Source of the DNA: DATBVX01 sp963724625
GTDB taxonomy: Bacteria; Pseudomonadota; Gammaproteobacteria; Steroidobacterales; Steroidobacteraceae
Reading direction: 5' to 3'
NCBI GenBank assembly: GCA_963724625.1
Contig: CAVRVO010000021.1
Span: forward strand, 1 to 46,573
DNA: 46,573 bases
Shown one piece after another: positions 34,238 through 43,147 of this stretch (position 1 is the stretch's first letter; each line of letters opens with the position of its first letter). The notes below the pieces were generated by a model, which worked only from the letters and a program-made list of their open reading frames with translations, did not search any database and had not been told where the DNA came from. The translations under genes were made by a program, and so were the position numbers.

Positions 34238-35206
34238 ATGAAAATAGAAGATATCCGCGAGCTGGTCAGCGATGATCTGACGGCGGTCGACGAACGGATC
34301 CGCGAACGCCTGCACAGCGAAGTGGCGTTGGTCGACCAGGTGTCCACGTACATCGTCGCGAGCGGGGGTAAACGGCTCCGACCGCTCCTGGTACTGCTCG
34401 GCGCCCATGCACTGAATTATCGAGGGCGCCAGCACATCGATGCCGCGGCGCTGATTGAGTTCATTCACACCGCAACCCTCCTGCATGACGATGTCGTCGA
34501 CGGCTCGTCGATGCGCCGTGGACATGACACCGCAAACGAGATCTGGGGCAACGAAACCAGCGTATTGGTCGGAGACTTCCTGTATTCGCGCGCCTTCCAG
34601 ATGATGGCGGAGATGGGCTCGCTCGGGATCATGAGCATCATGGCCGATGCCACCAACACCATTGCTGAGGGTGAGGTGCTGCAGCTACTCAATGCTCACA
34701 ATCCTGAAACCACCGAGCAGCGCTATCTCGATGTCATCTACCGCAAGACCGCCAAGCTTTTCGAAGCTGGCGCCGAAATCGCGGCCGTGCTCGCTGGCGC
34801 CAGGGACTCCGACCGCAGGGCACTGCTGGAATATGGACGACGCGTCGGCACGGCATTTCAGCTCATAGACGATCTGCTGGACTACCGCGGCAGCGCGGAG
34901 GAGCGTGGCAAGAACCTCGGTGATGATCTCGCGGAAGGCAAGCCGACGCTGCCTCTCATCCACGCTTTGAAGAACGGCGATGCAGAGCAGCGCGCGGCAA
35001 TCCGCCTCGCTATCGAGCAGGGCGGCCTCGGGGAACTCGAACATATCACCGCAGCCATTGAAGCCACGGGCGGACTCGAATACACCGCACGCCTGGCCCG
35101 CACTGAAGCCGATGCCGCCCTGAGCGCGCTCCGGGAGGTCCCGGAATCACAGTACTCGCGCGCGCTACGCTCGCTCGCGACCTTCGCTGTTGAGCGCAGC
35201 TACTGA
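34238..35206 (+). CDS. ispB: Polyprenyl (octaprenyl) diphosphate synthase
   Basis: The 322-residue trans-prenyltransferase extends farnesyl diphosphate with IPP to make the ubiquinone side chain. The first Asp-rich motif is DDVVD at residues 84-88 (LLHDDVVDGSSMRRG) and the second is DDLLD in QLIDDLLDYRG. GGKRLRPLL holds the IPP-binding Lys/Arg residues. The small residues before the first Asp motif fit a long-chain product. The ATG at 34238 aligns with E. coli IspB (323 residues). It is divergent from rplU, as in many gammaproteobacteria. Chain length C40 is inferred, not shown. Confidence 0.95.
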   Translation: MKIEDIRELVSDDLTAVDERIRERLHSEVALVDQVSTYIVASGGKRLRPLLVLLGAHALNYRGRQHIDAAALIEFIHTATLLHDDVVDGSSMRRGHDTANEIWGNETSVLVGDFLYSRAFQMMAEMGSLGIMSIMADATNTIAEGEVLQLLNAHNPETTEQRYLDVIYRKTAKLFEAGAEIAAVLAGARDSDRRALLEYGRRVGTAFQLIDDLLDYRGSAEERGKNLGDDLAEGKPTLPLIHALKNGDAEQRAAIRLAIEQGGLGELEHITAAIEATGGLEYTARLARTEADAALSALREVPESQYSRALRSLATFAVERSY

Positions 35207-35335
35207 CCAGCTTTGCAGTTGCTGACAGTTCCTCACGGAACCGCGCTGGGGCCCTCCGGTCTGCAGTGACATGCCCGAGACCAGTCGCATTTGCGCGGCT
35301 CGTCCATCGTCGTACCCACGCCCCAGGAGACCTGC

Positions 35336-35854
35336 ATGAGATTTCGTACCACCATCATGGCCACGGCCATGCTCGCTGCGGGAGTTGCACTCGCAGATGC
35401 ACCTTCCGGTCCTTCCCAGGGTCAACGCCAGCAAACGATCGAACGGCTCACGACCGAGCTCAACCTCAACGCTGACCAGAAAGCGAAAGTGGAAAAAGTG
35501 CTCGAGCAGCAGCATGCCAAGATGCAGTCGCTGCACGATCAGGCGCGATCCTCGGGGCAGCACGCCAGTCGCGAAGAGATGCACAAGCAGTTCCAGGCGA
35601 TGGATCAGGAAATGGAGCAGCAGCTCAAGCCCATCCTGACGGATGAGCAGATGCAGAAATTCAAGGCCATGCAGGCCCAGCGGCGCGAGCATCCGCCCGG
35701 CGCACGGCAGGCCGCAGGAGCCGTCCGGCCCAGGCTAGGGCCGAGCCGAGGCGCTCGGCCTTCAGATCAGAAGGACAGTCCCAGGGAAAACGTGCCGACG
35801 TATCCGACGTTGGCACTGTCGCGCGCAAGCGGCAGCAACAGCGCGCTGTTGTAG
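35336..35854 (+). CDS. Periplasmic Spy/LTXXQ-like protein
   Basis: The 172-residue protein has a signal peptide (MRFRTTIMATAMLAAGVALA) and a helical mature part with two LTXXQ-like motifs, LNADQKAKVEKVLEQQ and LTDEQMQKFKAMQAQ. Such proteins include the Spy and CpxP envelope-stress chaperones. AGGAG lies 7 bases before the ATG at 35336. After about residue 120 the tail (REHPPGARQAAGAVRP onward) loses all helical character and its last 88 bases overlap the convergent dioxygenase gene. The normal end may have been lost by mutation or a base error near 35700-35740, where TAG occurs in another frame. Confidence 0.75.
   Translation: MRFRTTIMATAMLAAGVALADAPSGPSQGQRQQTIERLTTELNLNADQKAKVEKVLEQQHAKMQSLHDQARSSGQHASREEMHKQFQAMDQEMEQQLKPILTDEQMQKFKAMQAQRREHPPGARQAAGAVRPRLGPSRGARPSDQKDSPRENVPTYPTLALSRASGSNSALL
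35745..35759. terminator. Hairpin between convergent genes
   Basis: GCCGAG-GCG-CTCGGC is a perfect 6-bp stem placed where the Spy-like and dioxygenase genes converge. No U-run follows on either strand, so it is a weak terminator candidate. Confidence 0.35.
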
Positions 35855-36495
35855 ATCCCGTCGTTGTCGTTGCGCGTGGTGCGCTGCCCGCGGCTGCTGT
35901 ACGGCGGCGCGGAATACACCAGGTCATTGACGTCGTCGCCCATGAACCACTGGGAAGTAAACTCGAAGTTGCCGCTGCGCACCTTGAAGTGGATGTGGGC
36001 GGTACGACCTGGATACCAGCCAGGATAGATCGTCGTGAAGTTGGCAACACCGCTGGTGTCCGTCAGCTGATAGCCCCGAAGAAAGGTCTGACCGATCGTT
36101 CTCTGCGCCGCAATGTCGGAGTAGACACCGCCGGCATCCGCATGCCAGACATCTACTTGCGCTCCGGCGAGTGGACTGCAAGCGCCACTGCTCACGCGGT
36201 AGACCGCGACTTGCAAAGCGAGCGGCAACGCGGTGAGCACGTTCGCGTCCGTAGTGTCGGTGGTGAGATCGGAACGGTTCAGATTCTCGTCGACGAAGTA
36301 TGGGCCTTCAGTAGCGGAAGGAGTGACGACGCACGACAGCGATCCCGACGAACCCGATCCACTGGAGCTGCTGGAGGTCGTGGCGCTGCTTCCTGAATTG
36401 CCACTGCCGGTGCAGCTTGCCAGGGTGATCGCGCCAAACGTGCCGAGCACGTGTCGGCGGCTGATGCGCATGCTGATCGCTCCTCTTGACTTCAT
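35767..36495 (-). CDS. Exported intradiol ring-cleavage dioxygenase-like lipoprotein
   Basis: The 242-residue protein starts with a Tat-type signal (RISRRHVLGTFG) that ends in a lipobox, LASC, so it is probably exported folded and lipidated. A Ser/Gly-rich linker (about residues 30-52) precedes a beta-sandwich like the protocatechuate 3,4-dioxygenase beta fold. TEGPYFVDEN is the conserved entry, ADAGGVYSD follows, and YPGWYPGRTAHIHFKV carries Tyr and His ligands for Fe(III). It may cleave a catechol or lignin-like aromatic in the periplasm; the substrate is unknown. AGGAG 8 bases before ATG 36495 supports the start. Its 3' end overlaps the Spy-like gene. Confidence 0.85.
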   Translation of the reverse strand: MKSRGAISMRISRRHVLGTFGAITLASCTGSGNSGSSATTSSSSSGSGSSGSLSCVVTPSATEGPYFVDENLNRSDLTTDTTDANVLTALPLALQVAVYRVSSGACSPLAGAQVDVWHADAGGVYSDIAAQRTIGQTFLRGYQLTDTSGVANFTTIYPGWYPGRTAHIHFKVRSGNFEFTSQWFMGDDVNDLVYSAPPYSSRGQRTTRNDNDGIYNSALLLPLARDSANVGYVGTFSLGLSF

Positions 36496-36694
36496 CGGTC
36501 ATCTCCTGCGTGGCACTCAATGTGTCGCTGCGATTGGTTGTGCATGCTGACAGCGAGTTCATGCCATCGTTTATCAATCTGTAACGAATCGTTGCTTGCA
36601 TAACGAGCACAACAATTCGTAACAAGTTCGGTGCCCGCCGCTGATTGGAAGGTGTTCAATGAGCCATGGACGGCCCGCGTGCGAGCGCTTCTGC

Positions 36695-36707
36695 TATAAG
36701 AATCGTC
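36695..36707 (+). promoter_or_regulatory. Extended -10 promoter adjoining the ompR start
   Basis: TGC-TATAAG (TGn plus a 5-of-6 match to the -10 box) ends 7 bases before the ompR ATG. No ribosome site lies between, so the transcript would begin at or next to the start codon. No -35 box is recognisable, which fits an extended -10 promoter. Confidence 0.45.
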
Positions 36708-37427
36708 ATGGACAAGCGCCCCCATGTCCTGATCGTCGACGATGACCGCGAGATCCGCAGTCTCCTGAGCGACTATCTGGAGAACAACGGTTATCGCACC
36801 AGCACCGCAGCCGAAGGCAAGTCGATGCGCCGTGCGCTCAGCCAATCGGTAGTCGACCTGATCGTGCTTGATCTCATGCTGCCGGGAGAGGATGGGCTCA
36901 GGCTGTGCCGCGACCTGCGGGCCACCTCACAGGTGCCGGTCATCATGCTGACGGCGCGCGGCGAGCCGGTGGACCGCATCCTGGGCTTCGAGATCGGCGC
37001 CGATGACTACTTGCCGAAGCCCTTCAATCCACGCGAACTCTTGAGTCGCATCAAGGCGGTGCTGCGCCGAGCGGCCCACGCCCCGCGCGACCCGAGTTCG
37101 GACACCGTGCGAGCCTATCGGTTCGCAGAATGGCGACTCGATACTACGACGCGAACTCTGCTTCATTCAGATGGCCGCGAAGTTGCGTTGAGTGGCGCTG
37201 AATACCGCTTGCTTGCCATCCTGCTGGCGCACGCCACCCGGGTCTTGACGCGCATGCAGCTCATGGAGCTGGTACGTGGACGAGAACACGAACCCTTCGA
37301 CCGCAGCATCGATGTCCGCGTGAGCCGCCTGCGTCAGATCCTGGGCGATGACGCGCGCACCCCGCGCATCATCAAGACCGTGTACGGCGAAGGATACGTA
37401 CTCGGCGTTCCGGTCGAGAGCGACTGA
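36708..37427 (+). CDS. ompR: Response regulator OmpR
   Basis: The 239-residue regulator equals E. coli OmpR in length. The receiver domain has the acidic pair in VDDDREIR, phospho-acceptor Asp55 (LDLMLPGEDG), Thr82 region (MLTARGEPVDR) and Lys104 (LPKPFNPREL). The winged-helix DNA-binding domain follows, with SIDVRVSRLRQILGDD as recognition helix and RIIKTVYGEGYVLG as wing. It should be phosphorylated by the adjacent EnvZ-type kinase and control envelope or osmotic genes. The ATG at 36708 matches the family start; a TATAAG hexamer lies 7 bases upstream and there is no ribosome site. Confidence 0.93.
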   Translation: MDKRPHVLIVDDDREIRSLLSDYLENNGYRTSTAAEGKSMRRALSQSVVDLIVLDLMLPGEDGLRLCRDLRATSQVPVIMLTARGEPVDRILGFEIGADDYLPKPFNPRELLSRIKAVLRRAAHAPRDPSSDTVRAYRFAEWRLDTTTRTLLHSDGREVALSGAEYRLLAILLAHATRVLTRMQLMELVRGREHEPFDRSIDVRVSRLRQILGDDARTPRIIKTVYGEGYVLGVPVESD

Positions 37428-37443
37428 TCCCGCGGACCGGATC

Positions 37444-38930
37444 ATGCAGCTGCTTCCACAGTCGATGTTCGGCCGTCTGCTGGGCTCAGTCCTCGTCGCC
37501 ATTGCCATAACGCTTCTCATCATTGTGCTGCTGGTCCTGCAGGATCGACGCGAATTGGCACTGCGCGTTGGCGGTACAACGGACACAGCCCTGCGCGTAG
37601 CTGAAATCAGCCGCTCGCTCGCCGCGATGGAGCCGGCCGATCGCGCGCAAGCACTCAAGACGCTGGGGGAGTCGCCAACTGTCCTCGCCGACAGCGATCG
37701 CTCCGACCCCCGACCTCCGCCACCCCCACATGATTCGGCTGCAATCCAGCGCTCCATCGCCGCCCGGGTGCGCGAGCAACTGGGTGACGGCTACACGGTC
37801 AGCGTCGGAACGTCGAATCCTGAGAATAGTCTCGTAATCCGCCTCGTTGCGGACGAAGGATTCCGTCCAGCGCCAACCGACATGCAGGGACGCATGGATC
37901 CGCCGCCCGTCCCGAAGGACCCGCACGCCTTCGGCGGTCCGGATCCTCCGCCCGGAGGTCGACGTGGCGGCCCGCACGGTGGTCCTGGCGGAGGGTTGCT
38001 CGATATCGCCATCACCCTGGCAGACGGGGACCACGTCGTTTTTCGCGTGCCGCGCCGCGACCGGAGCCACCGGTTCCTATGCAGTTGTTCGCGGAACTCG
38101 GAATCCTCGCGATCGTACTCGCGATAGTGTTGTATCTCGTGACTCGAAATATCACGCGGCCGTTATCCGCGCTCGCGCAAGCGGCGGATGCCACGGGTCG
38201 AAGCGTTCACCATCCCGCGCTCCCTGAGATGGGTGTGCGCGAGATTCGCAACGTCACGCGTGCCTTCAATACGATGCAGGACCGGCTGTTGCGGTACCTG
38301 GACAGCCGTTCGCGTGTGCTAGCTGCAATGTCCCACGATCTGCGAACGCCACTGACCCGAATGAGGCTGCGCGTAGAGAAGGTCGAGAATCGAGCGTTGT
38401 CCGAGCGCTTCAACGCGGATCTCGACGAGATGGAGGCGCTGGTCAATGGAGCCCTTGGGCTCTTCAAGGGGCTTGACGATCAGGAGGCTTTCGAGGCGAC
38501 GGACCTGAATCTGCTCCTTGCCACCCTGGAAAAGGAGTTTGCCGAGCTGGGTAGCAAGGTCGTGATCACCGGCCGAGCCCAGGAAGCGCTCTCGGTGAAG
38601 CCGCGCGCGCTCAAGCGCGCGCTCAGCAATCTCATCGCCAATGCGATCAAGTTCGGTTCGCGTGCTGAAGTGCACGTCGAGGATGGGCCCGAAGTCGTGA
38701 TCCGTGTCGCTGACGATGGACCAGGTATCCCCAGCGAGAGTCTGGATCAGGTTTTCGAGCCGTTTTTCCGGCTCGAAGCTTCGCGCAATCGCGACTCGGG
38801 GGGCGCCGGGCTCGGTCTCACAATCGTGCGCGACGTCCTGCAGGCCCATGGAGGCACCGTGGCGCTACGAAATCTTGCGCCTCATGGGCTCGAGGCCGTG
38901 ATCATCTTGCCGCGCACTCGAGTGGGCTGA
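37444..38930 (+). CDS. envZ: EnvZ-type sensor histidine kinase, frameshifted
   Basis: The gene is 17 bases downstream of ompR. The first part (37444 to about 38050) has an N-terminal membrane helix (LLGSVLVAIAITLLIIVLLVL) and a periplasmic domain ending in a Pro/Gly-rich stretch. The second part, in another frame, has helix 2 (LGILAIVLAIVLYLV), HAMP, the H-box MSHDLRTPLTRMRL, N-box NLIANAIKF and the ATP-lid motifs DDGPGIP and GAGLGLTIV. Adding one base near 38050-38059, in a GC run, joins FRVP to PRPEPPVPMQL and gives 495 residues. As written the first part stops at 38127, and a stand-alone second part would lack the sensor. A base-calling error in GC-rich DNA or a recent mutation could explain it. 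Confidence 0.9.
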
Positions 38931-39068
38931 CTCCGTCAACGCGCCAACAAGAATAAGGAGCGGCGGAAGCCGCTGCGCAGAAAAGCGGTTGGCGCTGAGT
39001 ATCACCCGGCTTGCGTGGACCGCAGCGACCAGCGCGCCTTCCCCCTTCACCTGGCGCTAAAAGAACAA

Positions 39069-39086
39069 GGCCGCCCGGAGGCGGCC
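39069..39086 (-). terminator. Terminator hairpin of the tandem-repeat protein gene
   Basis: GGCCGCC-CGGA-GGCGGCC forms a perfect 7-bp stem. On the minus strand it is followed by a T-rich run (TTGTTCTTTT), and it lies 46 bases after the stop of the gene at 39132-39725, so it fits an intrinsic terminator for that gene. Confidence 0.65.
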
Positions 39087-39131
39087 TAGCACAATTGGGA
39101 TCTCGCCAGATCGCGGACAAGCTGGGTGTGA

Positions 39132-39725
39132 TCAACCCGTCCAGCTATCGTTGTGTTTCTCGCGATAGATGCGCTTACTCTGGCGATTCTCGACGCCCTG
39201 GACACGCTGCTGCTCACCAGCACGCACGCGGCCGTTGGCAGCAGCATTCGCCTCGTCGCGATCGACACGCGCTTGGCCGCGCTCGAGCGATCCGACTTCG
39301 CGCTTCGTGAGTGAACCGTTGTCGATGCCGTTCTGAATCCGCCGCTGCTCATTAACATTGCGCTGCACGTCGGTTTGCATGCGCTCGGAGGACTTAGAGT
39401 CCGGATTGCCGAGCTGAGCATCGTGCTTCTGCTGATAGATGTCCTGGCTCGTCTTGTTTTCGAGCGCCTTGAGCCTCGCCTGCTCAGGGGCACTGATGGT
39501 TCCATCCTTGAGATCACGCGCCTCTATCTGGTCGACACGGTTTTGCTCGCGTTCGAGCTGTCCCGCTTCTTTCGTCGAGAGCTCACCAGACTTGAGACCC
39601 TGCTCGATGCGCTCCTGTTGACTGAGATTGCGCTGCTGATCGCTTCCGACCACATCGGCACTCCACGCGGTCGCGCCGAGCGCGTTCGCCATCAAAATAA
39701 CGGACCAGATTCTGAACGATTTCAT
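39132..39725 (-). CDS. Periplasmic protein of two tandem helical repeats
   Basis: The 197-residue protein has a signal peptide (MKSFRIWSVILMANALGATAWS). Two repeats of about 70 residues follow: QQRNLSQQERIEQGLKSGEL ... SQDIYQQKHD and VQRNVNEQRRIQNGIDNGSL ... SKRIYREKHN. Each contains an LxxGxLxxxExxxLExxQxRVDxxEA core and ends with a YxxKH motif, so the protein arose by internal duplication. It is very rich in Gln, Arg and Glu and has no cysteine in the mature part. No function is known to me. AGGAG lies 6 bases before ATG 39725; an upstream frame to 39896 has no site. A terminator follows. Confidence 0.75.
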   Translation of the reverse strand: MKSFRIWSVILMANALGATAWSADVVGSDQQRNLSQQERIEQGLKSGELSTKEAGQLEREQNRVDQIEARDLKDGTISAPEQARLKALENKTSQDIYQQKHDAQLGNPDSKSSERMQTDVQRNVNEQRRIQNGIDNGSLTKREVGSLERGQARVDRDEANAAANGRVRAGEQQRVQGVENRQSKRIYREKHNDSWTG

Positions 39726-39903
39726 ACAGATCTCCTGACAGGGTCCCCGCCTTCCTGGGGAGACATAACGCTTCACGGTGCGCCTGGTTGACATGCGCCA
39801 GGCACCGGTCAGTAATCCGCAAGCAGTTGAAGCAAAAGGGCCTGTTAAGTACACTTCGCGCCCTCGCCGTCGGCTCATTTCACGCGCCGCCGACACACAA
39901 GCT

Positions 39904-39983
<80 letters not shown>

Positions 39984-40051
39984 CGCAAATCGCGAGATGG
40001 ACACCGCACGGCGTTTCGCCGCCACTCGCACAGTCGAAGATATTGAGCCCG

Positions 40052-41395
40052 CTACACGATCAGCGGCTGTGAGCCAACCACAGGATCCTGCGATCGTGCC
40101 ATCGTATCGGGTGCGTCGGCGCGCATGCTCTTGCGTTGCTGGAGGTACGCCACAAGGTGCGTAGCGATGTCGCGGACGTCGTCTTCCGCGCCATGAATGA
40201 AGCTCGATTTGCGGCGGCGCATGAAGTTGAGCCCGAGCGCATAGAGACCGGGCACGTCGACGACTCCGCCCTCGTGACGCAAACGACCTTTCCGGTCCAG
40301 CGCCGGTACGTGCAGCCAGGAATGGTCGGGGCGGAAGCCAGTGGCCCAGATCACCGTGCCGAACCGCTCGCGCTCGAGGTCGAGACCGAGACGCGGCGAG
40401 TCGTCGACTTTAGTGGCAGCCGGCCGCTCAGCCTCGGGCAACGATTCTCCCTGCAGGCCTTTGCCGTCGATCCATTCATCGATCCGGCCGAGCAGACGCG
40501 TTAGCTTGAGGTCCGCCATGGCGCAGTGATTGCGCAACGATCCGGAGAATTGCAGCTTGGCGCCGTTCGCGCCCACCAGGCGCCCGACGAGCGTGACGCC
40601 GCGTGCGGTCAACGCATTCAGGTCCAGTGTCGCGCGCTCCGGCGTCCCCACAAGCTGCGGCGACGGAATGTTACGGGCACGCGCAATGGCCTCGACTTCG
40701 TCATGGCGCTCATCGAGGATGCCCAGCGCGTCGAGCCACCACTGTATGTCGCGGCCGCGGTAAGTACGAGGCATCCGGATGTGCTCGCCGACCGCGAGCG
40801 TCACCTCGCGCCCCGAACCGGAGATCTCATCGGCGAGCTGCAGACCGGTCGCTGATGCACCGACGATGAGGACGCCACGCGCATCGAGCTGTCCCGGGTT
40901 GCGGTAGTCCTTCGCGGTCCAGGTGGCGACCGACGCCGGCAGTGTCGCAGCGACGGCCGGCACGATCGGAATGTTGTGCGCGCCGCTCGCCAGGACCACC
41001 GAACGGCATTCCCAATCGCCGCCATCGGTCACGACGCGATAACCGCCGGCGCTCGCCGTCACCGAGGTGACCGTCGTGTGAGTCCTCACGGGCGCATCGA
41101 TCGCGCTCGCATAGCCGGCGATGAACTCGATGACCTCCGGCATCGTCATGAAGCCGTCCGGATCGTCGGTCTGCCACCGATATCCGGGCAGGCGGCTCTG
41201 CCAGTTCGGCGTCAGCAACCGCAACGAGTCCCAGCGCTCGTGCCGCCAGGCGTTCGCGACTTCGCCGCGCTCGAGGACCACGTGGTCGATCGAGCGCTGC
41301 GAAAGCGCATGGCTCATGGCCAGGCCCGAATGGCCCGCGCCGATCACGACGACGTCAACGGCAGCCGCAGGGCGCCGCAGAACGTCGTGGGTCAT
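40052..41395 (-). CDS. FAD-dependent flavin monooxygenase-like protein
   Basis: The 447-residue protein has the FAD-binding Rossmann motif VVVIGAGHSGLAMSHAL at about residues 14-31. A second dinucleotide (NADPH) motif, GVLIVGASATGLQLADEI, comes about residue 170. ATGFRPDHSWL is the conserved late motif of the flavin monooxygenase and Baeyer-Villiger group. It could oxygenate a nitrogen, sulfur or ketone substrate; none is indicated. The C-terminus ends about 70 bases after the tRNA-Pro. Its ATG overlaps the stop of the upstream osmC-like gene (ATGA), so the two are cotranslated. It lies in the putative insert. Confidence 0.87.
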   Translation of the reverse strand: MTHDVLRRPAAAVDVVVIGAGHSGLAMSHALSQRSIDHVVLERGEVANAWRHERWDSLRLLTPNWQSRLPGYRWQTDDPDGFMTMPEVIEFIAGYASAIDAPVRTHTTVTSVTASAGGYRVVTDGGDWECRSVVLASGAHNIPIVPAVAATLPASVATWTAKDYRNPGQLDARGVLIVGASATGLQLADEISGSGREVTLAVGEHIRMPRTYRGRDIQWWLDALGILDERHDEVEAIARARNIPSPQLVGTPERATLDLNALTARGVTLVGRLVGANGAKLQFSGSLRNHCAMADLKLTRLLGRIDEWIDGKGLQGESLPEAERPAATKVDDSPRLGLDLERERFGTVIWATGFRPDHSWLHVPALDRKGRLRHEGGVVDVPGLYALGLNFMRRRKSSFIHGAEDDVRDIATHLVAYLQQRKSMRADAPDTMARSQDPVVGSQPLIV

Positions 41396-41961
41396 CGGAT
41401 CTCGACCGCGACGTTGGTCGGGTTGGTAACGATGTCGAACACAGCCGAGCGCTTCTGCGATTGTGCGACGAGCGCGGCAATGTCTTCCTTCGATGCATCG
41501 GCATCGATGTCGAACGTGATCTTGATGCCGTCGAAACCATTGCGCACTTCTTCGTCGATACCGAGGATGCCCTGGATGTCCATGCCCCCTTCGAGCGTCG
41601 CCTTCACGGAACGCAACTGGATCTTGCGGTTCTGCGCGACCGCGGCGACACCGGCCGTCAGGCAGGACGCGAGGCCGACCAGCACTAACTCGACGGGCGT
41701 CGCACCCTTGTCCTCAGAGGCGAAGACCTCGGGATGGTCCGCGTCGTAGCTGAACTCCGTCTTGTGTGACTGCTCGGCGCCGAGGCCGAAGAAGCCCTGC
41801 ACGGTCGAATGGCTGTGCGTGCCGTTGACCCAGGTGCAGCTCGCACGCCACTTGAACTTCGCGGCGGCGGGCGTCTGGGTCAATGCTTCGCGGGCGGCCA
41901 GCAGCGCTTCGACGTTTACACCGTTATTGACGACTTTGCTTGAGTTTGGGGCGGCAGACAT
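41392..41961 (-). CDS. OsmC family protein
   Basis: The 189-residue protein resembles the OsmC/YhfA-type fold. GATPVELVLVGLASCLTAGVAAVAQNRKI carries the conserved Glu and the single late Cys of the second active-site helix. The N-terminal block WVNGTHSHSTVQGF has no Cys, so a classic two-cysteine hydroperoxide site is not evident. Proteins of this branch are thought to act on peroxides or acyl-thiols. AAGGAG lies 7 bases before the ATG. It is divergent from the oxygenase gene and coupled to the monooxygenase by an ATGA overlap. Confidence 0.85.
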   Translation of the reverse strand: MSAAPNSSKVVNNGVNVEALLAAREALTQTPAAAKFKWRASCTWVNGTHSHSTVQGFFGLGAEQSHKTEFSYDADHPEVFASEDKGATPVELVLVGLASCLTAGVAAVAQNRKIQLRSVKATLEGGMDIQGILGIDEEVRNGFDGIKITFDIDADASKEDIAALVAQSQKRSAVFDIVTNPTNVAVEIR

Positions 41962-42186
41962 TTCATTGCTCCTTACAGTGACATCTGAGAGTTATGCGGG
42001 GGCGGGACCAATAGGATACGCCTCGATCGCGAGAACGAGGGCTTTCAAGCGAACGTATCACGGCGATGTAGCGCCGATACCTGGCTTTCATTAGGGGTCA
42101 AAACCCCCTGAAAGTTGCACGCTTGCTCCCGGACGGGGATTTAATGCGGAGCAGAACCTGATTACACTCGCCAGTGAGGTCTTCCC

Positions 42187-43135
42187 ATGGGCAGCGAAAG
42201 CGTTCCGGTCATCGATATCGCCGACCTCGATCGGGCCGCAACGCGCCTCGCCATCGACGATGCCTGTTGTGACTGGGGATTCTTCCAGATCTCGAACCAC
42301 GGCATCGACGAGGCCTTGACGACTGCGCTCCAGGAGCAGATGCGGCAGTTCTTCGCGCTGCCCCTTGCCAGCAAGCAAGCCATCCAGCGCACCGCGGAGA
42401 ATTCGTGGGGCTATTACGATCGCGAGCTGACTCGTCACACGCCTGACTGGAAGCAGGTGTACGACTACGGACCGCCTGACGGCGAGCAACTCATTCCGCA
42501 GTGGCCCGCCGAACTCCCACGGTTTCAGGCGGTGATTCAGGCTTACTACGAGGCGTGCGATGCCATCGCCCTGAGGCTACTGCACGTGCTCGCCGCCAAT
42601 CTCGGCATGCCGGAGGACTCGCTCGACACGCTCTTCCGTCCGGATCACACGAGCTTTCTGCGGCTCAACTATTATCCGAAGTGTCCGACGCCGGTACGCC
42701 CCAAGGATGTTTCCGTTGCGAGTGGCGGTTATCTGGGCGTCAATCATCACACCGACGCCGGGGCGCTGACCCTGCTGCTGCAGGATCGGCAGCCCGGTCT
42801 CGAAATTCTGAACAATGGTGCTTGGAAACTCGTCGAGCCGCACACTCGATACGCTCGTCGTCAACCTCGGCGATATCGCGCAGGTCTGGTCGAACGATCG
42901 CTATCGCGCCGCGCTGCATCGTGGCCTTGCAAACGCCGAGGCGGAGCGCTTCAGCGTGCCATTCTTCTTCAACCCGAGCTACGCCGCCGATTACGCACCG
43001 CTCCCTTCGACGGTCGACGAGCGCCATCCGCCGCGCTACCGCCCGATCAACTGGGGCGAATTCCGCACCCATCGCACGGCTGGCGACTACGCCGACTATG
43101 GCGACTACCACCAGATCAGTCATTACGCGCAATGA
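42187..43135 (+). CDS. 2OG/Fe(II) oxygenase, IPNS-like, frameshifted
   Basis: The N-terminal part (VPVIDIADLDRAATRL, CCDWGFFQISNHGIDE) is the non-heme dioxygenase N domain seen in isopenicillin N synthase relatives and plant-type 2-oxoglutarate oxygenases. The catalytic domain has NHHTDAGALTLLLQD (His and Asp iron ligands). After a frameshift come LVVNLGDIAQVWSNDRY, the third ligand His in ALHRG, and the Arg/Ser pair of ERFSVPFFFNP. One extra base near 42838-42845 breaks the frame; removing it gives 315 residues with every ligand. GAGG lies 7 bases before the ATG at 42187. It is followed 12 bases later by the AhpD-like gene. The substrate is unknown. Confidence 0.87.
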
Positions 43136-43147
43136 GGACTTGAGAGC

